From contig JAIWNN010000007.1 in assembly GCA_020216805.1 (NCBI GenBank), positions 1-13,106 of the forward strand: 13,106 bases of DNA. The letters run 5' to 3'. A model generated the notes under the pieces. That model was not told where the DNA came from. It did not search any database and saw only the letters and a program-made list of their open reading frames with translations. Numbering within the stretch: the stretch's first letter is position 1; the number at the start of each line of letters is the position of its first letter. This stretch comes from Desulfarculus sp. Lineage in GTDB: Bacteria; Desulfobacterota; Desulfarculia; Desulfarculales; Desulfarculaceae. A program made the position numbers and the translations under genes. Positions 6,060 to 13,106 of this stretch are shown here, piece by piece.

Positions 6060-7073
6060 TCAGTTCCTTCCTGTCGCCTGCCGCATCCCGGCCTGGAGGG
6101 CCTGGGTCAGGCGGCCGGCGGTCACCGCGCTGGTGCCCACCTCCCCCACCACGATGCCGGCGGCGTAGTTGGCCACCACCGCCGCCTCCATCGGGGTCAG
6201 ACCGGACACCAGCCCCAGGGTCAGGGTGCTGATGACGGTGTCGCCGGCGCCGGTCACATCATAGACCTGTTTGGCCACGGTGGGGATGTGGGTTTCGGAA
6301 TCTGGAGCGAACAGGGTCATGCCCCGCTCGCCCTGGGTGATCAATACCTGGGCGAACTTGAACTGCTTGAGCAGCTTGCGTCCGGCTTGGGTCACGTAGT
6401 CCGGAATCTCGGTCCCCAGCCCGGCGGCTTGGGCCGCCTCCAGGTGGTTGGGGGTGACGATGGTGGCCCCGCTGTAGAGGGCCATGTTGGGCACCTTGGG
6501 GTCCACCGCCCAGGGCTTGTTGTGCCGCACCACCAGGCTACGCAGGGCCTCCATCACCCGTCTGGAGATCACGCCCTTGGCGTAGTCGCTGACGATCACC
6601 GCGTCCACCTGGGGTAGTTTGCCCTCCAGGTGGGCGATGAGCGCGTTCTCCTCCTCGCGGGTGGCTGGCTTGCGGTTCTCGCGGTCCACCCGCACCACCT
6701 GCTGGCCATGGGCCACCACCCGGGTCTTGACCGTGGTGGGCCGGTCCGGGCAGGCCAGCACCCCCTGGCCGTTGACTTCCAGGTCATCCAGCAGCTCGCG
6801 CACTTGGCGGCCGGCCTCGTCCTCGCCCACCAGACCGCAGAGGCTGGCCCGGCCGCCCAGGGCGATCAGGTTGTGCAGCACGTTGGCCGCCCCGCCCAGC
6901 ATGTAGGTCTCGCTGTTGACCTCCACCACCGGCACCGGGGCCTCGGGCGAGATGCGCCGCACGCTGCCCCAGATGAACTGGTCCAGCATCACGTCGCCCA
7001 GCACCAGGACGCGAGCCTTGGCGAAGCGGGACACCGCCTTGCCCAGCCGCTTGTAGTCCACCGCCAAGGTCAT
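6060..7073 (-). CDS. hldE1: D-glycero-beta-D-manno-heptose-7-phosphate kinase (HldE N-terminal domain type)
   Basis: A 337-residue PfkB/ribokinase-family enzyme that matches domain I of HldE/RfaE. It phosphorylates D-glycero-D-manno-heptose 7-phosphate at C1 using ATP, on the way to ADP-heptose for the LPS inner core. Visible motifs are VLGDVMLDQFIWG at 24-36, RISPEAPVPVVEV at 40-52, LGGAANVLHNLIALG at 59-73, SDYAKGVIS at 162-170, TPNHLEAA at 207-214, and the ATP-site DVTGAGDTV at 272-280 with the probable catalytic base D278. The protein ends after the kinase domain, so the cytidylyltransferase-like half that forms ADP-heptose must be a separate gene outside this window. The ATG at 7071-7073 has GAGGGAAGG just upstream and follows the previous stop by 29 bases, one of the few real gaps in the operon. 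RfaE1 and rfaE domain I are synonyms. Confidence 0.92.
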   Translation of the reverse strand: MTLAVDYKRLGKAVSRFAKARVLVLGDVMLDQFIWGSVRRISPEAPVPVVEVNSETYMLGGAANVLHNLIALGGRASLCGLVGEDEAGRQVRELLDDLEVNGQGVLACPDRPTTVKTRVVAHGQQVVRVDRENRKPATREEENALIAHLEGKLPQVDAVIVSDYAKGVISRRVMEALRSLVVRHNKPWAVDPKVPNMALYSGATIVTPNHLEAAQAAGLGTEIPDYVTQAGRKLLKQFKFAQVLITQGERGMTLFAPDSETHIPTVAKQVYDVTGAGDTVISTLTLGLVSGLTPMEAAVVANYAAGIVVGEVGTSAVTAGRLTQALQAGMRQATGRN

Positions 7074-7102
7074 GGGTCCTTCCCTCGTTCGCCGGACACC
7101 GT

Positions 7103-8188
7103 TCAGCGCCCCGCGGTCAATCGCTCCACCGCCGTCAGGACCTCGGCCAGTTCGATCTGGCCGACCGGCCCCCGGCCGCCCAGTATTGTATGGCTAACTC
7201 CCCAAGGATGCCACACTTCCATGGGGGTATCCGCCCCCCAAAGCACAATCTGTGGGGTGCCCACCGCCGCGGTCAGGTGCATGGGACCGCCCTCGCAGGT
7301 GATCACCAGGCGGGCGGAAGCCAGCATGGCGGCGAACTCCTTCAGATGCGGCGAGCTGAACACCGGCGGGGCCGGATTCAAACCGGCCAGGACCTCGGCC
7401 ACCCAGGGACCGTCGGCCGGAGCGTGGGTCACCACCACTCCTCCCGGCCGCGAGGCTAGCTCCCCCACCAAGGCCCGGTAGCGTTCGGGAGGCCAGAGCC
7501 GATCCGGTCGGTAGGCCCAGCGGGTGATGTTCACCAACAGCGGCCCGGGCCGGCCGCCCAGGCCATGGTCGGCCAGGAAGCGGGCCGCCATTTCCGCCGC
7601 CGCGCGGGGCACCTCCAGATATAGCCTTTTTTCGGGGCTGTCAACCGCGATGCTTTTCAACAGGTGGAAGCAGCGCTCGACCTCATGGACGCCCTGGGGC
7701 GGCCAGGGAGCGGGCAGATTATAGTAGAAACCCCACCTGGCGCGCCGACCCCGGGCCTGGGGACCCAGCCGCCAACGCGCGCCCGAGGCGTAGGTCAGCC
7801 AGGCCTGGCTGGTGGAGAAGTTGGAGCGGAAGGCGATGGCCAGGTCGAAGCCCTGGGCCCGGGTCTGGCGAATGACCTGCCCCAATCTGGCCAGGGACTC
7901 CAGGGCTCCGTGCTGCTGGTGCTTGGCCTTGGGATAGGCCCAGACCTGGTCCAGGGCGCGGTGGCCGGCGATGGCCTCCTGGGCCAGGGTGCAGACCACC
8001 GCCGCGATAAAAGCGTTGGGAAAGGCCCGTCGCAGGGCGTCCAGGGCCGGGGTGGTGCAGATCACGTCGCCGATGTTGTCGTTGCGCACGACCAAGATCT
8101 TGCGCACCTGGGCGGGGTCGAAGGGGCCGGGGTCGTCCTTGATCCGGCCCAGCAAGGCCAGGTTGTAAGCCGCCGACAACAGGCTCAT
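7103..8188 (-). CDS. GT9 family glycosyltransferase (ADP-heptose:LPS heptosyltransferase-like)
   Basis: A 361-residue GT9 protein. The N-terminal domain has VRKILVVRNDNIGDVICTTPALDALRRAFP at about 28-57, with D41 at the position of the catalytic aspartate of WaaC. The C-terminal nucleotide-binding domain has LLVNITRWAYRPDRLWPPERY at about 217-237 and VITCEGGPMHLTAAVGTPQIVLWG at about 295-318, the GT9 signature. Such enzymes transfer L-glycero-D-manno-heptose to the LPS inner core at the cytoplasmic face of the inner membrane. The first 27 residues precede the Rossmann strand and are unusual but plausible; ATG at 8186-8188 forms an ATGA overlap with the upstream gene and has GGAGGAGGG upstream, so I prefer it to the ATG at 8218. 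It lies just ahead of hldE1. The acceptor cannot be named, and it differs clearly from the other GT9 in this window. Confidence 0.9.
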   Translation of the reverse strand: MSLLSAAYNLALLGRIKDDPGPFDPAQVRKILVVRNDNIGDVICTTPALDALRRAFPNAFIAAVVCTLAQEAIAGHRALDQVWAYPKAKHQQHGALESLARLGQVIRQTRAQGFDLAIAFRSNFSTSQAWLTYASGARWRLGPQARGRRARWGFYYNLPAPWPPQGVHEVERCFHLLKSIAVDSPEKRLYLEVPRAAAEMAARFLADHGLGGRPGPLLVNITRWAYRPDRLWPPERYRALVGELASRPGGVVVTHAPADGPWVAEVLAGLNPAPPVFSSPHLKEFAAMLASARLVITCEGGPMHLTAAVGTPQIVLWGADTPMEVWHPWGVSHTILGGRGPVGQIELAEVLTAVERLTAGR

Positions 8189-9288
8189 GCCAGGCCCTCC
8201 TCCAGCCGGTCCACGCAAGCGGACCAGGAAAACAGCCGCCCCACCCGCTCCCGTCCCCGACGGGAAAGATCCTCGCGCCGGGCGGAGTCTCCCAGCAGGG
8301 CGTCAATGGCCGCCGCCAGGGCCTGGTCGTCCTTGGCCGGGACCAACAGGCCGCAGTCGCCCACCACCTCCGGCACTCCGCCCAGGTCGCTGGCCACCAC
8401 CGGCAGGCCGCAGGCCATGGCCTCGGCGATGGCCAGACCCAGGGCCTCCTCGCCCATGCTGGGAAAAGCCGCCAGGCGACCCAGGGCGTAGAATCCGGCC
8501 AGGCGCTCCTGGGGCACGAAGCCCAGCAGGTTGACCCGCTGGGCCACCCCGGCCGCCCGCGCCCGGTCCAGGAGTTGATCGCGGTAGGGGCCTTCACCAG
8601 CCACCAGCAGGCGCAGATCCGGGTGGCGACGCTCCAGAATGGCCAAGGCGTTGATCAGGCGCTGCACGCCCTTCAGGGCCACCAGGCGCACCGCGCAGAC
8701 CACCGCCGGCTGGCCAGGCGCTAGCCCCGCCCGCCGGGCCAGCTCCGGGTCCGGCGCGGCTGGGGCGAAACGCTCCAGGTCCACGCCCAGGTGATTGACC
8801 CTGGGCTCCACCCCGCTGGCCTGGGCCAGCTGCCGGGCGTTGAAGGCGCTGACCGCGGCCAGGTAGTCCAGGCGGCGGGCCAGGGAGGCGAAGCCGGGAT
8901 AGATTTCGCCGCCGCCGCTCAGGAAGCCGATCCGGGCCCCGCAGCGCCGGCCGGCCCAGAGCACCGGGGCCAAATCGTAGGACTTGAAGGCCAGGATGCG
9001 CTGAGGCGCCAGTTCCAGCAGCCCGCCCACCGCCCGCCGGGCGAAGCTGAGGCGCTCCATCAGTTTGCGGGCCCGGCTGCCAAGGTCGGGGAATTTCTCG
9101 CGCGGGGTGAAGGGGTAGAGCCGCACCTCGACCCCCGGGACCGCCGACGGCAAGGGGCGCTGGCCGCGCCCGCCCAGGATGGTGACTCCATGGCCCCGCC
9201 GGGCCAACTCCCGGGCGATGGCCCAGACGCTCATCTCCACCCCCCCACCCTGGGTGGTGGTGGTGAGGTTGTAGAGCGCCCAGTTCAC
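8185..9288 (-). CDS. GT4 family glycosyltransferase
   Basis: A 367-residue GT-B fold retaining glycosyltransferase. The N-terminal acceptor domain begins NLTTTTQGGGVEMSVWAIARELARRGHGVTILGG, with the typical glycine loop at residues 14-16. The donor domain has VCAVRLVALKGVQRLINAL, LLVAGEGPYRDQL and VNLLGFVPQERL, then the EX7E region FPSMGEEALGLAIAEAMACGLPVVASDLGGVPEVV, which binds the nucleotide sugar. The family transfers sugars from UDP- or GDP-donors to lipid-linked or core acceptors in the cytoplasm; donor and acceptor cannot be told here. The start is GTG (9286-9288), overlapping the upstream TGA (GTGA) with GGAGG seven bases before it. The open frame extends to 10194, but that stretch is glycine/proline-rich shadow of the upstream gene and is rejected. 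A run of seven G lies in codons 14-17. Confidence 0.9.
   Translation of the reverse strand: MNWALYNLTTTTQGGGVEMSVWAIARELARRGHGVTILGGRGQRPLPSAVPGVEVRLYPFTPREKFPDLGSRARKLMERLSFARRAVGGLLELAPQRILAFKSYDLAPVLWAGRRCGARIGFLSGGGEIYPGFASLARRLDYLAAVSAFNARQLAQASGVEPRVNHLGVDLERFAPAAPDPELARRAGLAPGQPAVVCAVRLVALKGVQRLINALAILERRHPDLRLLVAGEGPYRDQLLDRARAAGVAQRVNLLGFVPQERLAGFYALGRLAAFPSMGEEALGLAIAEAMACGLPVVASDLGGVPEVVGDCGLLVPAKDDQALAAAIDALLGDSARREDLSRRGRERVGRLFSWSACVDRLEEGLA
9240..9246 (-). repeat. Seven-base homopolymer (G7 on the coding strand) near the start of a GT4 gene
   Basis: Seven C in a row on the plus strand (9240-9246) form a G7 tract in the coding direction at codons 14-17 of the glycosyltransferase, next to four consecutive ACC triplets (Thr repeats). 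The tract encodes part of the glycine loop, so it may be kept for protein reasons. Confidence 0.5.
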
Positions 9289-10454
9289 GCCGCCGCCTCC
9301 ATGGCCGCCAGCAGGGCCCCAGCCCGGGCTTCCCAGGTGTAGCCCCGGGCCAGATCCCGGCCGGCGCGGGCTAATCCCTGGGCCAGGACCGGATCGCGCA
9401 GCAGGCGCTCCAACCCCTGGGCCAGGGCCTGGGGATCGTCGGCCCGGAACAGCCAGGCGTCCCGCTGGTGGGTCAGCACCGCCCGCGCGGCGGGCAGGTC
9501 CGGGGCCAGCACCGCGCAGCCCGCCGCCAGGTATTCGAACAATTTCAGGGGGCTGGTGAACTCGGCCGCGATGCGCTGGCCACCGCTGCCCGGCCAGACC
9601 GCCAAACGCGCCCGGCCCAGCAGCTCGCGCACCGCAGCCTGGTCGGCCTTGGGGCGCAGCACCAGGCGCGCTCCCAGGTTCAGTTCCGCGGCCAAGGCGG
9701 TCAGGCGTCGCCAGTCGCTGGAGCCAGGCTGGCCACCCAGGACCTCCAGTCGCGCCTCGGGGACCAGGGCCAGCGCCCGCAAAAGCAAATCCACGCCCTT
9801 CCAGGGTCCCAGGCCGCCGGCATAGGCCACCAGGTCTGGCTGACGGGCCTGATCGCCCACCGCGAAAAAGCTCTCCTCCACCCCCGAAGGCGCCAGGGCC
9901 ACCGGGCCGCGCACCTCTGGTCGGCGGGCCAACTCCTCGGCCAGGGGCCGGCTGATGGCCGCCAGACAGTGAGCCCCGCCAAAAACCCGGCTCTCCATGG
10001 CCGCCAGCTTCGCCACCTTGGCCGGGGCTGCGCCTTCCTCGGCCGCGGTCTGGCTGAAAAGCTCGTGGGCCTCGAAGCACAGGCGCGGTCCGCTCGCGCC
10101 CAGGCGCGGCAGGAGATAATCGGCCAGTTTGAGGTGGCGCACCAGGATCCAGGAAAGCCCCGATCCGGCCAGGCGCCGCAGGCGGACGAGGCAAGCGCGA
10201 TGATAAACCCCGTGCCAGGAAAAGGGCGGGCGCGATCCCGGCCCCTTTTGCAACATCGCCACCGGTTCCGGGATCAGGCCTCCCACACCGGCCAGGCCCA
10301 GTTCGGTCAGACAGGCCTGAAGGCCGGCAAAGCGCCCCACCACGAAGTGGATCCGAGCCCCCCGGCCGGCCAGGGCGCGCAGGGTGGCCGCCACCTGGAT
10401 CCGACGAGCGGCGGGTTGGGCCAGGTGCTCAGGATAGCAGACCGCCAACCTCAA
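9285..10454 (-). CDS. GT4 family glycosyltransferase, second copy
   Basis: A 389-residue GT-B glycosyltransferase only distantly similar to its neighbours. The N-terminal domain starts RLAVCYPEHLAQPAARRIQVAATLRALAGRGARIHFVVG. The central FEAHELF motif (about 127-133), followed by AISRPLAEELARR, is common in GT4 enzymes. The donor domain carries VAYAGGLGPWKGVDLLLRALALVP, LEVLGGQPGS, and the late motif AEFTSPLKLFEYLAAGCAVLAPDLPAARAVL, the SPLKL-EY-AAG variant of the nucleotide-sugar site. It probably adds a core or O-chain sugar in the cytoplasm; the substrate is unknown. The start is TTG (10452-10454), giving a TTGA overlap with the preceding gene, and GGAG lies eight bases upstream. No in-frame ATG or GTG close by gives a better beginning, since LAVCYPEH is the first strand of the fold. 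Confidence 0.88.
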   Translation of the reverse strand: MRLAVCYPEHLAQPAARRIQVAATLRALAGRGARIHFVVGRFAGLQACLTELGLAGVGGLIPEPVAMLQKGPGSRPPFSWHGVYHRACLVRLRRLAGSGLSWILVRHLKLADYLLPRLGASGPRLCFEAHELFSQTAAEEGAAPAKVAKLAAMESRVFGGAHCLAAISRPLAEELARRPEVRGPVALAPSGVEESFFAVGDQARQPDLVAYAGGLGPWKGVDLLLRALALVPEARLEVLGGQPGSSDWRRLTALAAELNLGARLVLRPKADQAAVRELLGRARLAVWPGSGGQRIAAEFTSPLKLFEYLAAGCAVLAPDLPAARAVLTHQRDAWLFRADDPQALAQGLERLLRDPVLAQGLARAGRDLARGYTWEARAGALLAAMEAAA

Positions 10455-11494
10455 GCCCGGTTCTCCAGGCGGTACTCATGGCGGGCCAGCATCGCTTCCA
10501 CCTCCACCAGGACCTGGTCCTCTCGCATGGCCAGCAGACACTCGGGATGGGGGCAGGTCTTGGTCAGGCATGGATCGCAGGTCACCGGCACCTTGACCAC
10601 CCGGTGCATGTCCCCCCGAGGGCCGATGGTGATGTGGTCGGTGGGGCCGAAAAGCCCCAGGACCGGGGTGCCCACCGCCTGGGCCAGGTGCAGGGGGCCG
10701 GTGTCGTTGGTCACCAGCACATCCAACCGCGCCAGGATCGCCGCCAGTTGGCGCATGCCCAGGCCGTGGCCGTCGCGCAGGGTGGCGCCGGCGGCCCGTC
10801 TGGCTTGCTGGGCCAGAGCCAGCTCGTGCTTGCCGCCGATCAGGATCACCTCGGCTCCCTGGTCAATTAGGGCCCGGGCCACGTGGCCGAACCGCTCGGC
10901 CGGCCAGCGCTTGAAGACGTGGCTGGCCCCCAGCACCATGCCCACCCGTGGTCGGCCGCGGGGCAGGCCGCGTCGGGTCAGCCAGGCGTCGGCCTGGTCC
11001 AGCTCCCGCGGCGTGAGGAAAACCTTCATCCAGGCATAGTCCGGGTGCGGCTCCGCCCCCGCCCAGCGGGCCATCATCAGGCGCTTGTCCACCACGTGCA
11101 GGTCGTTGGAGACCTTGAGCTCGCGCATTCGGCGGTGGGGGATGTTCCAGCCCTGGATGTTCACCGCCTGGCCGTAGTGCAGCCAGGGCAGCAGGTTCAC
11201 CAGGTCGTCGTTGGCGTGCAGCACCAGGAGGTGTTCATAACGACGGGCCTGCAGCCTGGCTCCCAGATATGAGCGTTGGAAGGGGTTGTTGCGATAGGGC
11301 AGCAATTGACGCAGGAAAGGGTTGTGCCGCAACAGGGGCAGGCGGTGCTGGTGTACCAGCACGTCCACGTCGTATTTCTGACCCAAGGCCACCAGGGCCG
11401 GGGTGCAAAGCACGGTGTCGCCGATGGCGGTGGTGCAGGCGGCCAAGACCGCCGGCCGCCTGGTCGGTGCTACATTTTCCGCCGTCGCTGCCAT
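10451..11494 (-). CDS. GT9 family glycosyltransferase (heptosyltransferase-like) with C-terminal cysteine cluster
   Basis: A 347-residue GT9 enzyme. The N-terminal part has VLAACTTAIGDTVLCTPALVALG at about 16-38, with D26 equivalent to the catalytic aspartate of WaaC/WaaF. The donor domain has VGMVLGASHVFKRWPAERF at about 184-202, AEVILIGGKHE at 214-224, and VLVTNDTGPLHLAQAVGTPVLGLFGPTDH at about 259-287, a textbook GT9 signature. Near the C terminus CDPCLTKTCPHPECL holds four cysteines (C306, C309, C314, C319); a similar cluster occurs in many heptosyltransferases and its purpose is unclear. It likely transfers heptose to the LPS core. The ATG (11492-11494) overlaps the end of the deacetylase gene by 25 bases, the longest overlap in the window. 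The AAGGAGG is 13 bases upstream, a little far. The longer reading to 11698 is low-complexity shadow and is rejected. Confidence 0.9.
   Translation of the reverse strand: MAATAENVAPTRRPAVLAACTTAIGDTVLCTPALVALGQKYDVDVLVHQHRLPLLRHNPFLRQLLPYRNNPFQRSYLGARLQARRYEHLLVLHANDDLVNLLPWLHYGQAVNIQGWNIPHRRMRELKVSNDLHVVDKRLMMARWAGAEPHPDYAWMKVFLTPRELDQADAWLTRRGLPRGRPRVGMVLGASHVFKRWPAERFGHVARALIDQGAEVILIGGKHELALAQQARRAAGATLRDGHGLGMRQLAAILARLDVLVTNDTGPLHLAQAVGTPVLGLFGPTDHITIGPRGDMHRVVKVPVTCDPCLTKTCPHPECLLAMREDQVLVEVEAMLARHEYRLENRA
10452..10466 (-). promoter_or_regulatory. Ribosome binding site and TTG start of the second GT4 gene
   Basis: GGAG (10463-10466, minus strand) is followed by eight bases and then TTG (10452-10454). 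The last three bases of this overlap with the TGA stop of the heptosyltransferase gene at 10451-10453, so the start is placed by both spacing and coupling. Confidence 0.6.
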
Positions 11495-12234
11495 CTGCGC
11501 CCCAAGGCCTCCTTGCGCGCTCCCCACTCGTACCACCGACCCAGGTAGTGGGCCATCTTGCCCTGGCTCACCCGGTCGCGCAGCCGCATGGAGTTTATCA
11601 CGCTCAGATCGAAAAGGCTGTGGCGGCAGTGGAGGTTGCCCCGTCGCAGCCCTCGCGCCGTCAGATACCCGGCCGCCTCGGCCGCCTCCGCCACCCAAGG
11701 CGCGACATCGCCGAAGGGGTAGGCCAACGCCACCACCGGCCGGCCCAGGACCTGCTCCAACACCTGGCGGCTGTCGGCCAACTCGGCCCAGAGCTCGTCC
11801 AGAGGCAACCAGGTCAGGGAACGGTGGTGAAAACTATGGGAGCCGATCTCGTGGCCCTGGGCGGCCAACTGGCGCAGATGGTCGGCGTTCATCAGCCTCA
11901 GCTCCCGCGCCGCGCCCTGGCTCCAGTAGCTCCTTCCGCCCAGGTGGCCCGCCACCGCGAAAAAGCTGGCCCTGAAGCCATACTCGTCCAAGAGCGGCAG
12001 GGCACGATCCAGCAGGTCCGCATAGCAATCGTCGAAGCTGATGTTGATGGCCCGGGGCGGCAGGAGCAGTCCACCGCCGTTCAGATGGCGGGCGATCTGC
12101 TCCAGGCTGACGCTCTGGACCCCCAACTCCCGCCAATGCGCCAGGTGGTCCGCGAACACCTCGGCCGGCACCGCGGCCTCCAAGTTGTCGCTGGCCACGC
12201 GGTGGAAATAAAAGATCGGCGCGCGGACCTTCAT
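11470..12234 (-). CDS. NodB-type polysaccharide deacetylase
   Basis: A 254-residue carbohydrate esterase family 4 protein. Motifs in order are PIFYFHRV at 6-13, the metal and catalytic aspartates in ISFDDCY (D68, D69), the metal histidines in GSHSFHHRS (H133, H137), and the third motif LAYPFG at 170-175. These enzymes remove N-acetyl groups from GlcNAc-type sugars with a divalent metal. There is no signal peptide or membrane helix, so it probably acts in the cytoplasm, on a sugar-lipid or core intermediate rather than finished polysaccharide; that is inference. The C terminus is strongly basic (residues 239-253), which could help it bind membranes or polyanionic lipid. ATG at 12232-12234 overlaps the preceding TGA (ATGA), with AAGGA seven bases upstream. 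Its position between glycosyltransferases in a core operon supports a part in modifying a core amino sugar. Confidence 0.9.
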   Translation of the reverse strand: MKVRAPIFYFHRVASDNLEAAVPAEVFADHLAHWRELGVQSVSLEQIARHLNGGGLLLPPRAINISFDDCYADLLDRALPLLDEYGFRASFFAVAGHLGGRSYWSQGAARELRLMNADHLRQLAAQGHEIGSHSFHHRSLTWLPLDELWAELADSRQVLEQVLGRPVVALAYPFGDVAPWVAEAAEAAGYLTARGLRRGNLHCRHSLFDLSVINSMRLRDRVSQGKMAHYLGRWYEWGARKEALGRRWQRRRKM

Positions 12235-13106
12235 GCGTTCTTCCTTGCGGCCGTGGCTAAAGCCAGTTCAACCTGGTCCAGCCACGGCCCGACCTGGGGC
12301 AGATCGGCCGTGACCGGCAGCTCCATGGCCAACGCGGTCTGGCAGGCCCGGGCCAATTCAGCCGCGTCGGCCGGTTCGGCCACCAAAACCCCGTTCACCC
12401 CCGGCCGCACCAGCTCGGCGGCGCCGTTGGCCAGAGTGGTGACCACCGGCCGGCCCAGGTGGAGCGCCTCCAGGCAGGCGTTGGCGCAGGGGTCGTAGAT
12501 GGTGGGCAGAAGCAGGCCGTCGCAGGCCGCGATGAGCCGGGGGGCGTCTTGGCGGCCGCCGAGGAACCTCACCCGCCCCGCCACCCTCAGGCGTTGGGCC
12601 AGACGTTGATAGGGCGCGACGCGGTCGCGGCCGGCCACCAGCAGGCGGACATCCGGCAGGTTGGCCAAGGCCTGGATGGCGAAGGCCAGGCCCTTGCGCT
12701 CGAAGCCCGAGCCTAGGAACAACAGCGCCGGTTGACCCTCGGTCAGGCCCAGTTCCGCCCGCGCGCCCGCGCGCACCGCCGGATCCCGGGCCGGGTCCAG
12801 GCGATCCTGGTCCACCGGGTTGCGGATCACCCGCACCCGCTCCGGTCCCAGGCCGTAGAACCGACGCAATTCCTCGGCCACCAGTTGGCTGTTGGCGATG
12901 ACCAGGCGCAGTTCCGGGTGGGTGAGGGCGCGGCGCTCCAGATCCAGAAAAGCGCGGTGCAGAGGATTGAAGCCAAAGGACAGGCGCTTCCAGAAACTCT
13001 CGTAGGGCCGTCGGCGCTCCAGCCAGGCGGCGTGGACGCCGTCGCCGGCCCGCAGCACCGGCGCGCCCGGGGTGCGCTCCAGGCTGAGCCAGGCGTCCAG
13101 GCCCAG
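12231..13106 (-). CDS. GT4 family glycosyltransferase, 5' end outside the window
   Basis: The frame stays open to the right edge, giving 291 residues of a protein that would normally be about 370, so roughly 80 N-terminal residues are missing. The visible part begins LGLDAWLSLERTPGAPVLRAGDGVHAAWLERRRP, an LPS-core GT4 (WaaG-like) pattern. The donor domain follows: VIANSQLVAEELRRFYGL, VIRNPVDQDRL, ALLFLGSGFERKGLAFAIQAL, VRLLVAGRDR, VRFLGGRQDAPRLIAACDGLLLPTIYDPCANACLEALHLGRPVVTT, and NGAAELVRPGVNGVLV. The EX7E-type site is in the YDPCANACLE segment. It probably adds a hexose to the LPS core. The GTG at 13056-13058 is an internal codon in a conserved segment, not the start. The gene ends in ATGA with the deacetylase gene, so the operon continues upstream of the window. 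Confidence 0.9.
   Translation of the reverse strand: MGLDAWLSLERTPGAPVLRAGDGVHAAWLERRRPYESFWKRLSFGFNPLHRAFLDLERRALTHPELRLVIANSQLVAEELRRFYGLGPERVRVIRNPVDQDRLDPARDPAVRAGARAELGLTEGQPALLFLGSGFERKGLAFAIQALANLPDVRLLVAGRDRVAPYQRLAQRLRVAGRVRFLGGRQDAPRLIAACDGLLLPTIYDPCANACLEALHLGRPVVTTLANGAAELVRPGVNGVLVAEPADAAELARACQTALAMELPVTADLPQVGPWLDQVELALATAARKNA

Noticed and set aside
9289..10194. N-terminal extension of the GT4 gene to give a 669-residue protein
   Set aside because: The extra 302 residues are Gly/Pro/Arg-rich and read out of frame through the neighbouring GT4 gene; a coupled GTG with a good ribosome binding site marks the real start.
9468..11039. Plus-strand open frame of 523 codons
   Set aside because: It lies antisense across two glycosyltransferase genes with all motifs intact on the minus strand; the product is Gln/Arg/Gly-rich and matches nothing I know.
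1..13106. A phage defence island, CRISPR array or mobile element
   Set aside because: I found no nuclease, integrase, transposase, reverse transcriptase or regularly spaced repeats; all genes fit envelope synthesis or housekeeping, with even composition.

Overview
The window is about two-thirds G+C, and every gene I can support lies on the minus strand, so transcription runs from high to low coordinates. Fifteen genes are packed almost edge to edge. The largest gaps are 61 bases (971-1031) and 57 bases (374-430), and most junctions are 1-4 base stop/start overlaps. There is no stretch of 300 bases without a gene, and I see no tRNA, rRNA, CRISPR array, insertion sequence or plus-strand gene.

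The gene content points to a Gram-negative bacterium that makes a heptose-containing LPS. The mixture of a DUF4416 protein, YicC, a RemA/DUF370 protein and guanylate kinase beside an LPS core operon suggests a high-GC member of the Desulfobacterota (former Deltaproteobacteria). That placement is inference from gene families and composition; no marker gene is present.

Region 1 (13106 down to 2491) is an LPS core / surface glycan operon. In transcription order it holds a GT4 glycosyltransferase cut by the window edge, a NodB-type polysaccharide deacetylase, a GT9 heptosyltransferase-like protein, two more GT4 enzymes, a second GT9 enzyme, the kinase half of the ADP-heptose pathway (HldE1/RfaE1), an SDR sugar-nucleotide epimerase, an O-antigen ligase-like membrane protein and UDP-glucose 6-dehydrogenase. 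Together these supply activated sugars (ADP-heptose precursor, UDP-glucuronate, an epimerised UDP-sugar), build a core oligosaccharide, probably remove an acyl group from it, and attach a polymer to it.

Region 2 (2458 down to 1) looks like housekeeping or regulation but stays on the same strand without a clear terminator. It holds a DUF4416 protein of unknown function, the YicC RNase-family protein (TTG start two bases after the previous stop), a small two-helix membrane protein with a CxxC...HxxCxxC tail, RemA (TTG start), and the first 27 codons of guanylate kinase, which overlaps remA.

The points most worth a second look are the cysteine-rich membrane protein placed between yicC and remA, the unbroken passage of a glycan operon into yicC-remA-gmk, and two homopolymer tracts inside glycan genes. 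I did not find a clearly new multi-gene system; most of the window is a recognisable envelope locus.
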